DNA of 64,000 bases from an uncultured Prevotella sp. Its GTDB lineage: Bacteria > Bacteroidota > Bacteroidia > Bacteroidales > Bacteroidaceae. Location: assembly GCA_905234265.1 (NCBI GenBank), contig CAJOHJ010000001.1:124001-188000 (forward strand). Direction: 5' to 3'. Below the pieces are notes generated by a model, which was given only the letters and a program-made list of their open reading frames with translations, did no database searches and had not been told where the DNA came from. Positions within the stretch are counted from its first letter, which is position 1. Each line of letters opens with the position of its first letter. Shown piece after piece: positions 54,136 through 62,216 of this stretch. The translations under genes were made by a program, and so were the position numbers.

Positions 54136-57100
54136 TCAGAAGGCGTTGGCAACGGTCAGCTTCCCGATGGTGTCGCGGTGTCCCTTTTCGGTGCCGTCGA
54201 CAAGCAGGCGCAGGCCCTTGCCCATGTGGTAGTGGGAACCGTCACAGTCGTAGACGATTGTGAGCGTGTGGCCGTGGTAGGATATGTTGTCGAGGCAGAA
54301 GTATTTCCACTTGCCGGTGGGAAGCAGCGGATTGACAACGACAGTGTTGTCCTGACGTGGGCGAAGGCCACACAGACCGGTGATAACAAGGTCGTTCCAG
54401 GTGGAATGGTTATAGTAGCGCGAGCGTTCCTGATCGCCTTTCAGCCAATAGCCTGTCGTCTCGTCAAGATACTCGCCGATGTACGGCTTGCCGCGCATGT
54501 GCTGGCTCTGCATGTACTTCTCCATTTCGGCATAGTAGAGGCTGTCGAGGTTAAGATGCAGGCTGCCGGCAATTGTTTGCCGATTGCCAGCAGCTGTTTG
54601 CTGTAGGCTGGCCGCTGTGGTATAGTCGTTGATGAAATTAGCCAAGGCAGTGAGCGTCTGGCTTGTCGCAAACGGCCAGACGGCACCGTCCCATTCGCAT
54701 TTGCCCACGCCGTGGGTGCGGAATAGCGGATGGCGGCGCTCGGCAGTGGTCTGCCCGTAGGGAGCTGAGAAGCCGGCAGGGTCGGCAGCCTGCAGCCATG
54801 CGGCACTGTACTTTTCGTCGTCCTTTGCCATGTGAGTGTACCACGGCATGAAGCCTATGGCCTCGCGGACATTGGCGCTGGAGTCGATGCGGTGCGTCTC
54901 GAAGAACTGCTGTTGCTCATTCCACAGCTTCTGATGGACTCTTTCGCGCAGCTCGGAGGCTTTCTGGAAGTATATCTGAGCCTTTCCGTCGTTTCCAGCA
55001 AGGCGATGGATGTTTCCGATAGCCATTGCGTTACCGTACATGTAGGCATTAATGCTGGGACGGAGGTACTTTTTGCGGCGACCGCCGGAGATGGTCTCTT
55101 CCATGGCGTCCTGGACGTCGGCCTGCCAGTAGAAGCCGCCGTCGCGTGTGTGGGTTTTCTCCCAGAAGTCGTACTCCCATTCCAGCGAAGGCAGCATTGA
55201 AGTCAGCCACTCCTTGCGTCCGTCGACCAGATAGCGGCCCCAAAGTGAGTGGGCTATCCATGAAGAGTAATTACACAGTTTCTTCATCGGCTGACCGTCG
55301 TTGCCGCGGTACCAGGTGTTCATGATTTGGTCGAGATAGGTGGTGTCGCGCAGCCAGCGGCTTTCATGGATGTGGTGTCCTACGCCCGAAGAAATAAGAT
55401 TCCACCGGTCGGCATACGAACGGTTGACGAGGAATTCCGTCATTGCGTAGCCGACGGGCGTCTGTCGCAGATGCTTGCGAAGCGTCCACCAGCGGAAATA
55501 CCACAGCTGTTCAAAGTCCCGGTTGGAGCATTCAAAAAGCGGAATGTTCTGCGTCATCCACTGCCATGACTGTACGTTTGGAATTGCCTGGGCGATGTTT
55601 TCGTCTTCCATCTCGTTGAAGTAGTCGACCCAGTGGCGGAAGTCGTCGTAGCGAAGCACTGCCGCATGCGCGTTGCAGTCCATGTTCTCCGTGCAGACCT
55701 CAGCGATGCTGAAAGCAGCCACAGGGTCTTTCCTGCCTGCATCAGGCAGAATGCCGTCCCAGTCGGCAGGAGTGTCGACAGTGGGGAACCGGCGCTCTTC
55801 TCCTGTGCGGAACATTATGCGCTCTATGCTTTCCACCGGCGCGAAGAACATGCGCTGGCCGGCCTTTTTGCCGTCGACATAGACTTCTGCCATGCGCTTG
55901 CTGACAGACAGCACGGCCTCGACGTGGTAAGCCTTTCCGGCTTCATATTTCCCAAGACTGCCGTATCTCGCACCGCCTTTGCAGCGCATGATGCCGTCTG
56001 CCGTCAGCTCTATTCGCGAGCAGGCGGTGCCGTGACTGTCCAGGAATTCTATCTGCAGCAGTCCGTGGTCGTTCTGTGCGGCACGCACGTCGAACGACAC
56101 CTTCAATTCCTTGCTCTGCGGTATCTTGCGCTCCACGCGGGCGTAGTCGAAGGGATCGCTGTCGCTCATTGTCAGCCATTTGCCGTCGGTTATCGACACC
56201 GGTGCGTAGACTGGCGAGTAGACATTCCATGTCTGCAGGTTGGCAAGCGTGCCTGCTTTCCGTATTTCGTCGCTCTGCGCATGGCTGTGTGCCTCCGTCT
56301 GTACTGGGACCGGGATTCGTGCCACCCACATGTCTTCTTTGTTCATTGAGTACGTCACCCACAAGTCGGAGTCACTGGGAATACCGTTTCCTTCCTGAAT
56401 GCCTCTGACATATTGTGGCCCGTAGCTCTTGTAATTGCCGCCGTAGCGCATGGGAGGCACTTCTCCCTGCACGAGGTTCAGCGTTGTGTATTCATATCCG
56501 TCTTTGCTGAGCGAGATAGCCAGCGGCCAGCGGTATTCTGACGGATTGTAGACGGTGGCGTATGTGCCGTCGGCGAGCCGTTGTCCCCAGATTTTTGCGT
56601 TACTGTTGACGAAACCCTTGGCACGCTCTACCGGCTGGGCCCATGTCAGTCCTCCGTCGGCCGAAGTCGATGTCAGGGCATGCTTCCACAGCGATGCAAT
56701 CTGTCCGTCGGGCAGCGTATAGTCGCAGTATGCTTTATATTCTTTGTGAAGTGGTATCAGCTGGTCGCCACGGTCGGCTTCTTCCACCCATTGCATGCGG
56801 TAGCGAGGGTTAGCCAGTATTTCCTCACAGGCTTTGCGCACGTCTTTCGGGGCTTTGGTGTAGTAGGGGAAGACGGTGGCAGGGATAGTATTTCTATATG
56901 GGCTAGATTTTTTAGAATGGTTAGTAAATATAGAATAACTGGCATTCAGATAGATGAAATATATTTCGCCAAGCGAGCCGTCCTCTCTGACTTCGCGGAC
57001 AACGCGCCCCAGACCGTTGCCGTCGTTAGGGTCGTCCTTGCGGTCGAAGGCTACGCCGTAGTTTCCTATTGCCCAGAGCTGTCCGCTCTGCGAGACATAC

Positions 57101-58410
57101 CATCCCACGCGCTGGTGCATGATGGCAATGAGGTTGTGCGCCTTCTCTTCACGCCCCGGCTTCTGGAAACCATCAGGCACCTGCACTTCAGGGAACAGCA
57201 CCTGCGGATTGCTCCATGCATAGCCGTCGCCACTGGTCTGCATCATGGTGTGCGACGGTGGGATATGCTCGTCACTTGGGTCGCAGAGATAGTGAACGTA
57301 GAAGCGGCCATGCCAGTAGGCCATCATAGGCTGGTGATTGTATGTCCAGCCATTGCCGTTGGCCTCGCTGGGCTGCTCACGGTTGGCGCGCAGAATCTGA
57401 ATGTTATGGACACCCACCACAGGCGACAGCCCACCGTCGTGACGGTTGGGATTGCTGAGCATAGTGCCTGTGTAGTGGATTTTTCTGGCCTGCAGCAGTC
57501 CCTGCAGGATGGCCTCGTCAGCTTCGAAGATGGTGCCGTGCTTGTGGAGTGCAGGCACGCTGACGCGGTTGCTGACATCCTCGAACGTTTTGAAGTCTCT
57601 GGTGAGGTGAGCGCCGAAGTCGCGCATCTCATAGCGGTCGTAATAAATTAGCCAGGCAGGCTTGTCGGCCTGTGTGTCGAGCTTCAAGACCGTAGGTCCT
57701 TCCATCATCTTGCCGGTGAACGGTTCCGATGCTGCCGACCACGGACCGTAGGGACTTTTCGCGAAAGCCACCTTAATGTTGCGTTCAGGGCGTGTATTGT
57801 CTTTCAGCACCATCACGTAGTCCTTACGCCCACGCTTCACCAGTGTTGCATCTATGCACGAAAAGCCTGGGTCTATCATCAGCCGGGCAGCCGAAAACTT
57901 CCGAAAGTCCTTTGTTGTGGTGTAGTAAAGGCGGTGGTTATTCTTGTGGTCTTCCTGCCCGTCGGGAAATCTGCCGGGGATGCACGACGCCCACACGATG
58001 ACAGCCTGCTGACGCTCGTCATCCCAGAAGAGTTCCGGCGCCCAGACGTTCACGGTGGCCGTGTCGCTCATGACTTCCACGAAGCGCTGCTCGCTCCAGT
58101 GTACGAGGTCCTTGCTCGATGCATATCCGAAGCCGCGGTCGCCGCGCCAGGAGCTGGTCCATACAAGGTGGAACATTCCGTCGGGTGTGCGGATGATGCT
58201 TGGGTCGCGCATAACGCGCTGCTTGCCCACCTCCGGGCGTAGCCACACGCCGTTAATCTGCTGCCATGTCCATCCGTCGCGGCTGTATATGAAGCGCAGT
58301 CCGTCGGTGGCAGGCTCGTGGAATGAAGTAGATATAAAGACGCGGCCGGTCTGCACGGCACTGGCGGCAATGCTGACAGCCGTCAGCAGGGCGATAAGAA
58401 TGCTTCTCAT
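54136..58410 (-). CDS. Three-part glycoside hydrolase: GH43-like, propeller and alpha/alpha-toroid
   Basis: 1424 aa, signal peptide MRSILIALLTAVSIAASAV. Part 1 (about 25-300): GH43-type propeller with Asp69 in MRDPSII, Asp187 in SCIDATL and Glu237 in MMEGPTVL as the catalytic triad. Part 2 (about 320-720): a second propeller of sialidase/BNR type (SGDGYAWSNPQ, TSADGGLTWAQP). A beta-sandwich follows at about 740-900, possibly carbohydrate-binding. Part 3 (about 940-1410): an alpha/alpha-toroid like MGH1/GH63-type enzymes (HESRWLRDTTYLDQIMNTWY, GKCEWDGAVWPFATSQT). Probably strips decorated plant polysaccharide. Divergent from GH127 with a 100-bp gap. An AT-rich patch lies at 56886-56950. Confidence 0.8.
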   Translation of the reverse strand: MRSILIALLTAVSIAASAVQTGRVFISTSFHEPATDGLRFIYSRDGWTWQQINGVWLRPEVGKQRVMRDPSIIRTPDGMFHLVWTSSWRGDRGFGYASSKDLVHWSEQRFVEVMSDTATVNVWAPELFWDDERQQAVIVWASCIPGRFPDGQEDHKNNHRLYYTTTKDFRKFSAARLMIDPGFSCIDATLVKRGRKDYVMVLKDNTRPERNIKVAFAKSPYGPWSAASEPFTGKMMEGPTVLKLDTQADKPAWLIYYDRYEMRDFGAHLTRDFKTFEDVSNRVSVPALHKHGTIFEADEAILQGLLQARKIHYTGTMLSNPNRHDGGLSPVVGVHNIQILRANREQPSEANGNGWTYNHQPMMAYWHGRFYVHYLCDPSDEHIPPSHTMMQTSGDGYAWSNPQVLFPEVQVPDGFQKPGREEKAHNLIAIMHQRVGWYVSQSGQLWAIGNYGVAFDRKDDPNDGNGLGRVVREVREDGSLGEIYFIYLNASYSIFTNHSKKSSPYRNTIPATVFPYYTKAPKDVRKACEEILANPRYRMQWVEEADRGDQLIPLHKEYKAYCDYTLPDGQIASLWKHALTSTSADGGLTWAQPVERAKGFVNSNAKIWGQRLADGTYATVYNPSEYRWPLAISLSKDGYEYTTLNLVQGEVPPMRYGGNYKSYGPQYVRGIQEGNGIPSDSDLWVTYSMNKEDMWVARIPVPVQTEAHSHAQSDEIRKAGTLANLQTWNVYSPVYAPVSITDGKWLTMSDSDPFDYARVERKIPQSKELKVSFDVRAAQNDHGLLQIEFLDSHGTACSRIELTADGIMRCKGGARYGSLGKYEAGKAYHVEAVLSVSKRMAEVYVDGKKAGQRMFFAPVESIERIMFRTGEERRFPTVDTPADWDGILPDAGRKDPVAAFSIAEVCTENMDCNAHAAVLRYDDFRHWVDYFNEMEDENIAQAIPNVQSWQWMTQNIPLFECSNRDFEQLWYFRWWTLRKHLRQTPVGYAMTEFLVNRSYADRWNLISSGVGHHIHESRWLRDTTYLDQIMNTWYRGNDGQPMKKLCNYSSWIAHSLWGRYLVDGRKEWLTSMLPSLEWEYDFWEKTHTRDGGFYWQADVQDAMEETISGGRRKKYLRPSINAYMYGNAMAIGNIHRLAGNDGKAQIYFQKASELRERVHQKLWNEQQQFFETHRIDSSANVREAIGFMPWYTHMAKDDEKYSAAWLQAADPAGFSAPYGQTTAERRHPLFRTHGVGKCEWDGAVWPFATSQTLTALANFINDYTTAASLQQTAAGNRQTIAGSLHLNLDSLYYAEMEKYMQSQHMRGKPYIGEYLDETTGYWLKGDQERSRYYNHSTWNDLVITGLCGLRPRQDNTVVVNPLLPTGKWKYFCLDNISYHGHTLTIVYDCDGSHYHMGKGLRLLVDGTEKGHRDTIGKLTVANAF

Positions 58411-58475
58411 TGTTAAAAAATATTTTTAAAAGGACGTTTTGGATTTTTTTTTGTCACTATGAAGAGGATTATTGC

Positions 58476-58483
58476 TACATTTG
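58476..58483 (+). promoter_or_regulatory. Promoter -7 box for GH127 gene
   Basis: TACATTTG, a TAnnTTTG match, 27 bp before the ATG at 58511. It overlaps an upstream in-frame TTG and so decides for the ATG. Confidence 0.65.
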
Positions 58484-58510
58484 CATAAACTAAAAACATC
58501 AGATCAGACT

Positions 58511-60598
58511 ATGAAGAAACTTACCCTTATGGCGCTGTGCTGTCTTGTGGCACTTGTCGCCGTAGCGAAGAAAGAAGCCACGCCAACACGTACTAACGGC
58601 TATCCCATCACTCAGGTTCCTTTCACAGCCGTTAAGGTTACTCCCAACACCTTCTGGGGCGACAGGATAAAGGCTGCCACGGAGGTGACCATACCCCTTG
58701 CCTTCCAGAAGTGCGAGGAGAGCCACCGCTATGAGAATTTCACTATGGCCGCCTACACTCTGCGGCACCCAGGCCATGAAGGCTTGAATACTCCCAAGTG
58801 GAACGTTGCCAAGTTCATGGGTTTCTCGTTCGACGACACCGATGTCTACAAAACCATAGAGGGAGCGTCGTATATGCTTCAGGCTATGGACCCCAAGAGC
58901 GAGAAGTACCGCTGTACGGTAGAGTATATCGACAGTGTCCTTGACGTTGTTGCCGCCGCACAGGAGCCTGACGGCTACCTTTACACCGCGCGCACCATCA
59001 ATCCACAGCATCCCCACGGCTGGGCCACTGCCAAGCGCTGGGAGGGCGAGGAGCGCATGAGCCACGAGCTTTACAACCTTGGCCACATGGTCGATGCCGC
59101 CTGTGCGCACTATCAGGCCACCGGCAGCACAAAGTTTCTCGACATTGCCCGCCGCTATGCCGACTGCGTGGTGCGCGAAGTAGGTCCTAACGAGGGGCAG
59201 GCCTGCGTTGTCCCCGGCCATCAGATTGCCGAGATGGCCCTTGCCCGCCTCTATGTCCTTACCGGCGAGCAGAAGTATCTCGATGAGGCCAAGTTCCTGC
59301 TTGACTATCGCGGCAAGACGAAGATTCGCAATGTCTATTCGCAGAGCAACAAGCCCGTAGTCAGCCAGACCGAGGCGTGGGGCCATGCCGTGCGCGCAGG
59401 CTACATGTATGCAGGCATGGCCGACGTGGCCGCGCTCACCGGCGACCAGGACTACCTGAAGGCAATCGATGCTATATATAATAATATTGTGTCGCGGAAA
59501 TACTATCTCACGGGCGGAGTCGGCGCACGCCATGAGGGAGAGTCGTTCGGTGCCGACTACGAGCTGCCGAACCTGACGGCCTACAACGAGACCTGCGCAG
59601 CCATCTCCATGGTCTATCTGTTCCACAGGATGTTCCTGCTGCACGGCGATGCCAAGTACATCGACTGCATGGAGCGCACGCTCTACAACGGTGTCATCAG
59701 CGGAATGTCGGTCGACGGAGGCCGCTTCTTCTATCCCAATCCGCTGTCGAGCGACGGGCAGTACGCCTTCAATGCCGACAACACGCGCGAGCGCCAGCCC
59801 TGGTTTGGCTGTGCCTGCTGCCCGTCAAACCTCAGCCGCTTCATTCCTTCGTTCTCGGGCTACATGTATGCCGTCAAGGACCGCAATGTGTATGTAAACC
59901 TGTTTGCAGGCAGCACGGCAACGGTTAGTGTCGGTGGCAAGGAGGTGCGACTCACGCAGACGACGGAATATCCTTGGGACGGCGACATTGCAATAACCAT
60001 CGAGCAGACCAAGGCAAAGCAGTTTGCCATGAAGTTGCGCATTCCTGAGTGGGCCACCGGCAGTCCGGTGCCGAGCGATCTTTACAGCTATGCCGACAAT
60101 GCGCGTATCAATGTCACCTGTTCGGTCAACGGCCAGGCCATTGACATTGCCACCACTCCCGACGGCTACCTTACCATCGACCGCCAGTGGAAGAAAGGCG
60201 ACAAGGTGCATCTGCACTTCGACATGCCTGTTCGTACGGTCAGGGCCAACGGCAATGTTGCTGCCGACCGCGGCCGTCTTGCCGTTGAGCGCGGTCCTCT
60301 GGTCTATTGTGCCGAGGGTGCCGACAACCAGGGCTTTGCCGTCAGCAACTATCTGATGCCGCAGCAGCCGGTGTTTGAAGTCGGCAGCCGCACCATTCAG
60401 GGAAACTATGGTGCCAGCTTCAGTGTCAGAGCCATCGAAGTGGGTGGCGGCCAGTCGATAGAGCTGACGCCGCAGGGCAGTGCCATCGTGCGCCCGGCGC
60501 GCCTGGTGATGATTCCCTATTACGCCTGGAACCATCGCGGGCCGGGCCAGATGGAGGTGTGGATGCCGCAGAGCATCAGCGCACTTGGCAATTACTGA
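58511..60598 (+). CDS. GH127 beta-L-arabinofuranosidase
   Basis: 695 aa with a signal peptide (MKKLTLMALCCLVALVAVA). All four zinc ligands of the HypBA1-type active site are present: Glu360 and Cys362 in YNETCAAIS, and Cys436 and Cys437 in CACCPSN. The first of the Cys pair is the nucleophile in the family. YLTGGVGARHEGESFG and the alpha/alpha-barrel layout fit GH127. The enzyme releases beta-L-arabinofuranose from plant arabino-oligosaccharides such as those on extensins. It adjoins the GH43 enzyme, but no SusC/SusD pair is nearby. The 3' end overlaps the convergent hydrolase by 23 bp. Confidence 0.9.
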   Translation: MKKLTLMALCCLVALVAVAKKEATPTRTNGYPITQVPFTAVKVTPNTFWGDRIKAATEVTIPLAFQKCEESHRYENFTMAAYTLRHPGHEGLNTPKWNVAKFMGFSFDDTDVYKTIEGASYMLQAMDPKSEKYRCTVEYIDSVLDVVAAAQEPDGYLYTARTINPQHPHGWATAKRWEGEERMSHELYNLGHMVDAACAHYQATGSTKFLDIARRYADCVVREVGPNEGQACVVPGHQIAEMALARLYVLTGEQKYLDEAKFLLDYRGKTKIRNVYSQSNKPVVSQTEAWGHAVRAGYMYAGMADVAALTGDQDYLKAIDAIYNNIVSRKYYLTGGVGARHEGESFGADYELPNLTAYNETCAAISMVYLFHRMFLLHGDAKYIDCMERTLYNGVISGMSVDGGRFFYPNPLSSDGQYAFNADNTRERQPWFGCACCPSNLSRFIPSFSGYMYAVKDRNVYVNLFAGSTATVSVGGKEVRLTQTTEYPWDGDIAITIEQTKAKQFAMKLRIPEWATGSPVPSDLYSYADNARINVTCSVNGQAIDIATTPDGYLTIDRQWKKGDKVHLHFDMPVRTVRANGNVAADRGRLAVERGPLVYCAEGADNQGFAVSNYLMPQQPVFEVGSRTIQGNYGASFSVRAIEVGGGQSIELTPQGSAIVRPARLVMIPYYAWNHRGPGQMEVWMPQSISALGNY

Positions 60599-61472
60599 GC
60601 AGGAAGTCCAGCAGGACTTTGTTGAACTGCTCCGGCTGCTCCATGTTCAGCATGTGGCCGCAGTCAGGCAGGATAGTGAATTCAGCCCGCGTGAGATATT
60701 GCATCTCGCGCGGCTTGTTTTTGTTGCCCTTCACTTCGTTCTCTCCGCGCACCATGAGGGTGGGGACGTTGGTCTTGCCGCGCTGCTGCAGGCGTTGCCA
60801 CGCCTCGCGACCATAGAACAGGCGCACCTCCTTGTGCAGCGGCTGCCAGGCAGTCCAGTCGCTGATCATCTGCGTCAGCGGCTTGCGCATCCGCTCGCGC
60901 TGCGAACCGCCGCTGCTCATCAGCTGCTCCGTCCATTCCTCTTTCATCTTTGCCACGCCCTTTGCCTGCAATGCTGCAATCTCGCGGTCGCGCTTGGCGC
61001 TCTCTGCAGAGTCCATAGGCACGGAAGGCTCAGGGCTGTTGCGTATTCCGCCGCTGGCCATGGTGCAGCTGAGCAGCCGCTCCGGGTGCATGGCCAGCAG
61101 GTCGCCGGCAACGAAAGCCCCCATCGACAGACCTACGACATGAGCCTGGCCGATGTGCAGCGAGTCCATCAGCGCCAGCACGTCGTCGGCATGCGTCATG
61201 GGCATGTCCTCGCGCTGCTCAGAGGAAAGTCCGTAGCCGCGGAAGTCCATGCGCACTGTGCGGAACTTCTTGGCCAGAGGCTTCCACTGGCAGTCCCACA
61301 TGCGGCGGTCCAGCGAATGGCCGTGCAGCAGGATGACCGTCTCTCCCTTGCCGCGCTGCTCATAGTACACCTTGCCGCCGCCGGAAGTGCCGATGAAGCC
61401 ATGCTGCTGCACAGTGCATGCCGGTAACAGGCAGAGGGGCAGAATTATCTGCGTGAGATAATTTCGTAACAT
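60576..61472 (-). CDS. Lipoprotein alpha/beta hydrolase with repeat-derived signal peptide
   Basis: 298 aa from the ATG at 61472, chosen because it gives an 18-residue lipoprotein signal ending LLPAC (Cys19). In-frame ATGs at 61514 and 61541 would give long N-termini made only of repeat-coded residues (NYLCMLRNYLT). Hydrolase fold: VILLHGHSLDRRMW (oxyanion loop), GLSMG with nucleophile Ser, GREAW-region acid, DCGHMLN with His. Substrate unknown. The first ten residues come from a unit of the 21-bp repeat family. 3' end overlaps GH127 by 23 bp. A weak promoter-like TATCTTCG lies at 61561-61568. Confidence 0.8.
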   Translation of the reverse strand: MLRNYLTQIILPLCLLPACTVQQHGFIGTSGGGKVYYEQRGKGETVILLHGHSLDRRMWDCQWKPLAKKFRTVRMDFRGYGLSSEQREDMPMTHADDVLALMDSLHIGQAHVVGLSMGAFVAGDLLAMHPERLLSCTMASGGIRNSPEPSVPMDSAESAKRDREIAALQAKGVAKMKEEWTEQLMSSGGSQRERMRKPLTQMISDWTAWQPLHKEVRLFYGREAWQRLQQRGKTNVPTLMVRGENEVKGNKNKPREMQYLTRAEFTILPDCGHMLNMEQPEQFNKVLLDFLLSNCQVR

Positions 61473-61530
61473 GCAGAGATAATTTTTTATCTCTGTGAGA
61501 TAATTTCGTAACATGCAGAGATAATTTTGC
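61441..61530. repeat. 21-bp repeat array F, partly coding
   Basis: Four units of the TTATCTC/GAGATAAT and TTACGAA forms. The last, nearest the hydrolase, is translated as the signal-peptide start MLRNYLTQII. The other units lie upstream in frame. Confidence 0.85.
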
Positions 61531-61630
61531 GAGTCATTCATTTGTCAGAGTTTTCGTGGGCGAAGATACGAATAAACGTGTGTAAAACAAAAACTTTGTT
61601 ATTGATTTTGGTGTTTTTGTTGAAAATGCT

Positions 61631-61638
61631 TAATTTTG
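61631..61638 (+). promoter_or_regulatory. Promoter -7 box for FMN-binding protein
   Basis: TAATTTTG, a TAnnTTTG match, 67 bp before the chosen ATG. The 17-nt AT-rich motif lies in the 5' UTR at 61676-61692. Confidence 0.65.
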
Positions 61639-61675
61639 CATTGTTAAAGAATGGGGCTGCTTGCAGCCGGACACT

Positions 61676-61692
61676 ACACATTATTATATATA
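61676..61692. repeat. 17-nt AT-rich motif, third exact copy
   Basis: ACACATTATTATATATA, identical to 18446-18462 and inverted relative to 44508-44524. It lies in the 5' UTR of the FMN-binding protein gene. Confidence 0.75.
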
Positions 61693-61705
61693 TAATAGAA
61701 ACGAC

Positions 61706-62089
61706 ATGAAAAAGATAATCATTTCGCTGCTGCTGACGGCCACTGTCGGCACAACTTTGGCACAGGACGTCATGCACAAGGAAAAAGACGGCACCTACGT
61801 CGTTAACACCACCACTCTGGCAAAGGACGTTGAGGGATATAGCGGCACCACGCCCGTAGAAGTCTACATCCGCAAGAACAAGATTGTCAAGGTGCTGATG
61901 CTCAAGAGCCAGGAGACTCCAAAGTATGTTGCCAAAATCAAGAAGCTCTTTCTGCCCAAGTTCGAGGGCCTTAAGGTTTCGAAAGGCTCAATTCCCGATG
62001 TCGACGGCCTCACCGGAGCAACATTTACATCCAATTCGGTAAAGGAAAACGTTGTTCGCGGCGTCCGTTATTACAGCGAACATAAGTGA
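61706..62089 (+). CDS. Exported FMN-binding-domain protein
   Basis: 127 aa from the ATG at 61706, which gives a signal peptide ending TTLAQ. The end carries DGLTGATFTSNSV (Asp100, Thr103, Ala105, Thr106), fitting the ApbE flavinylation signature Dxx(s/t)GAT, with Thr106 the likely FMN-bearing residue. Single small FMN-binding domain without RnfG/NqrC membrane parts, so it may be a periplasmic electron carrier. ApbE is encoded at 16313-17335. Ends at a terminator. Confidence 0.82.
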   Translation: MKKIIISLLLTATVGTTLAQDVMHKEKDGTYVVNTTTLAKDVEGYSGTTPVEVYIRKNKIVKVLMLKSQETPKYVAKIKKLFLPKFEGLKVSKGSIPDVDGLTGATFTSNSVKENVVRGVRYYSEHK

Positions 62090-62133
62090 AAAGTGTAGGG
62101 AATACGCTTATTTTCCTAAAATTTATTATTTTT

Positions 62134-62170
62134 AACATTGCATATGCACGTCGTATGCAATGTTTTTTTA
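62134..62170 (+). terminator. Terminator after FMN-binding gene
   Basis: AACATTGCATA (62134-62144) pairs with TATGCAATGTT (62154-62164), then a T-run. Confidence 0.88.
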
Positions 62171-62216
62171 ATTTTGACAAGAATATTTGCATTCTATAAC
62201 CTAAAACTACTATAAT

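Noticed and set aside
58472..58510. Upstream TTG start for the GH127 gene
   Set aside because: It would overlap the promoter -7 box and precede the likely transcription start; the ATG at 58511 begins a clean signal peptide.
43177..60598. Classical polysaccharide utilisation locus
   Set aside because: No SusC/SusD pair or hybrid two-component/ECF regulator is present, and the trp operon lies between the hydrolase genes.
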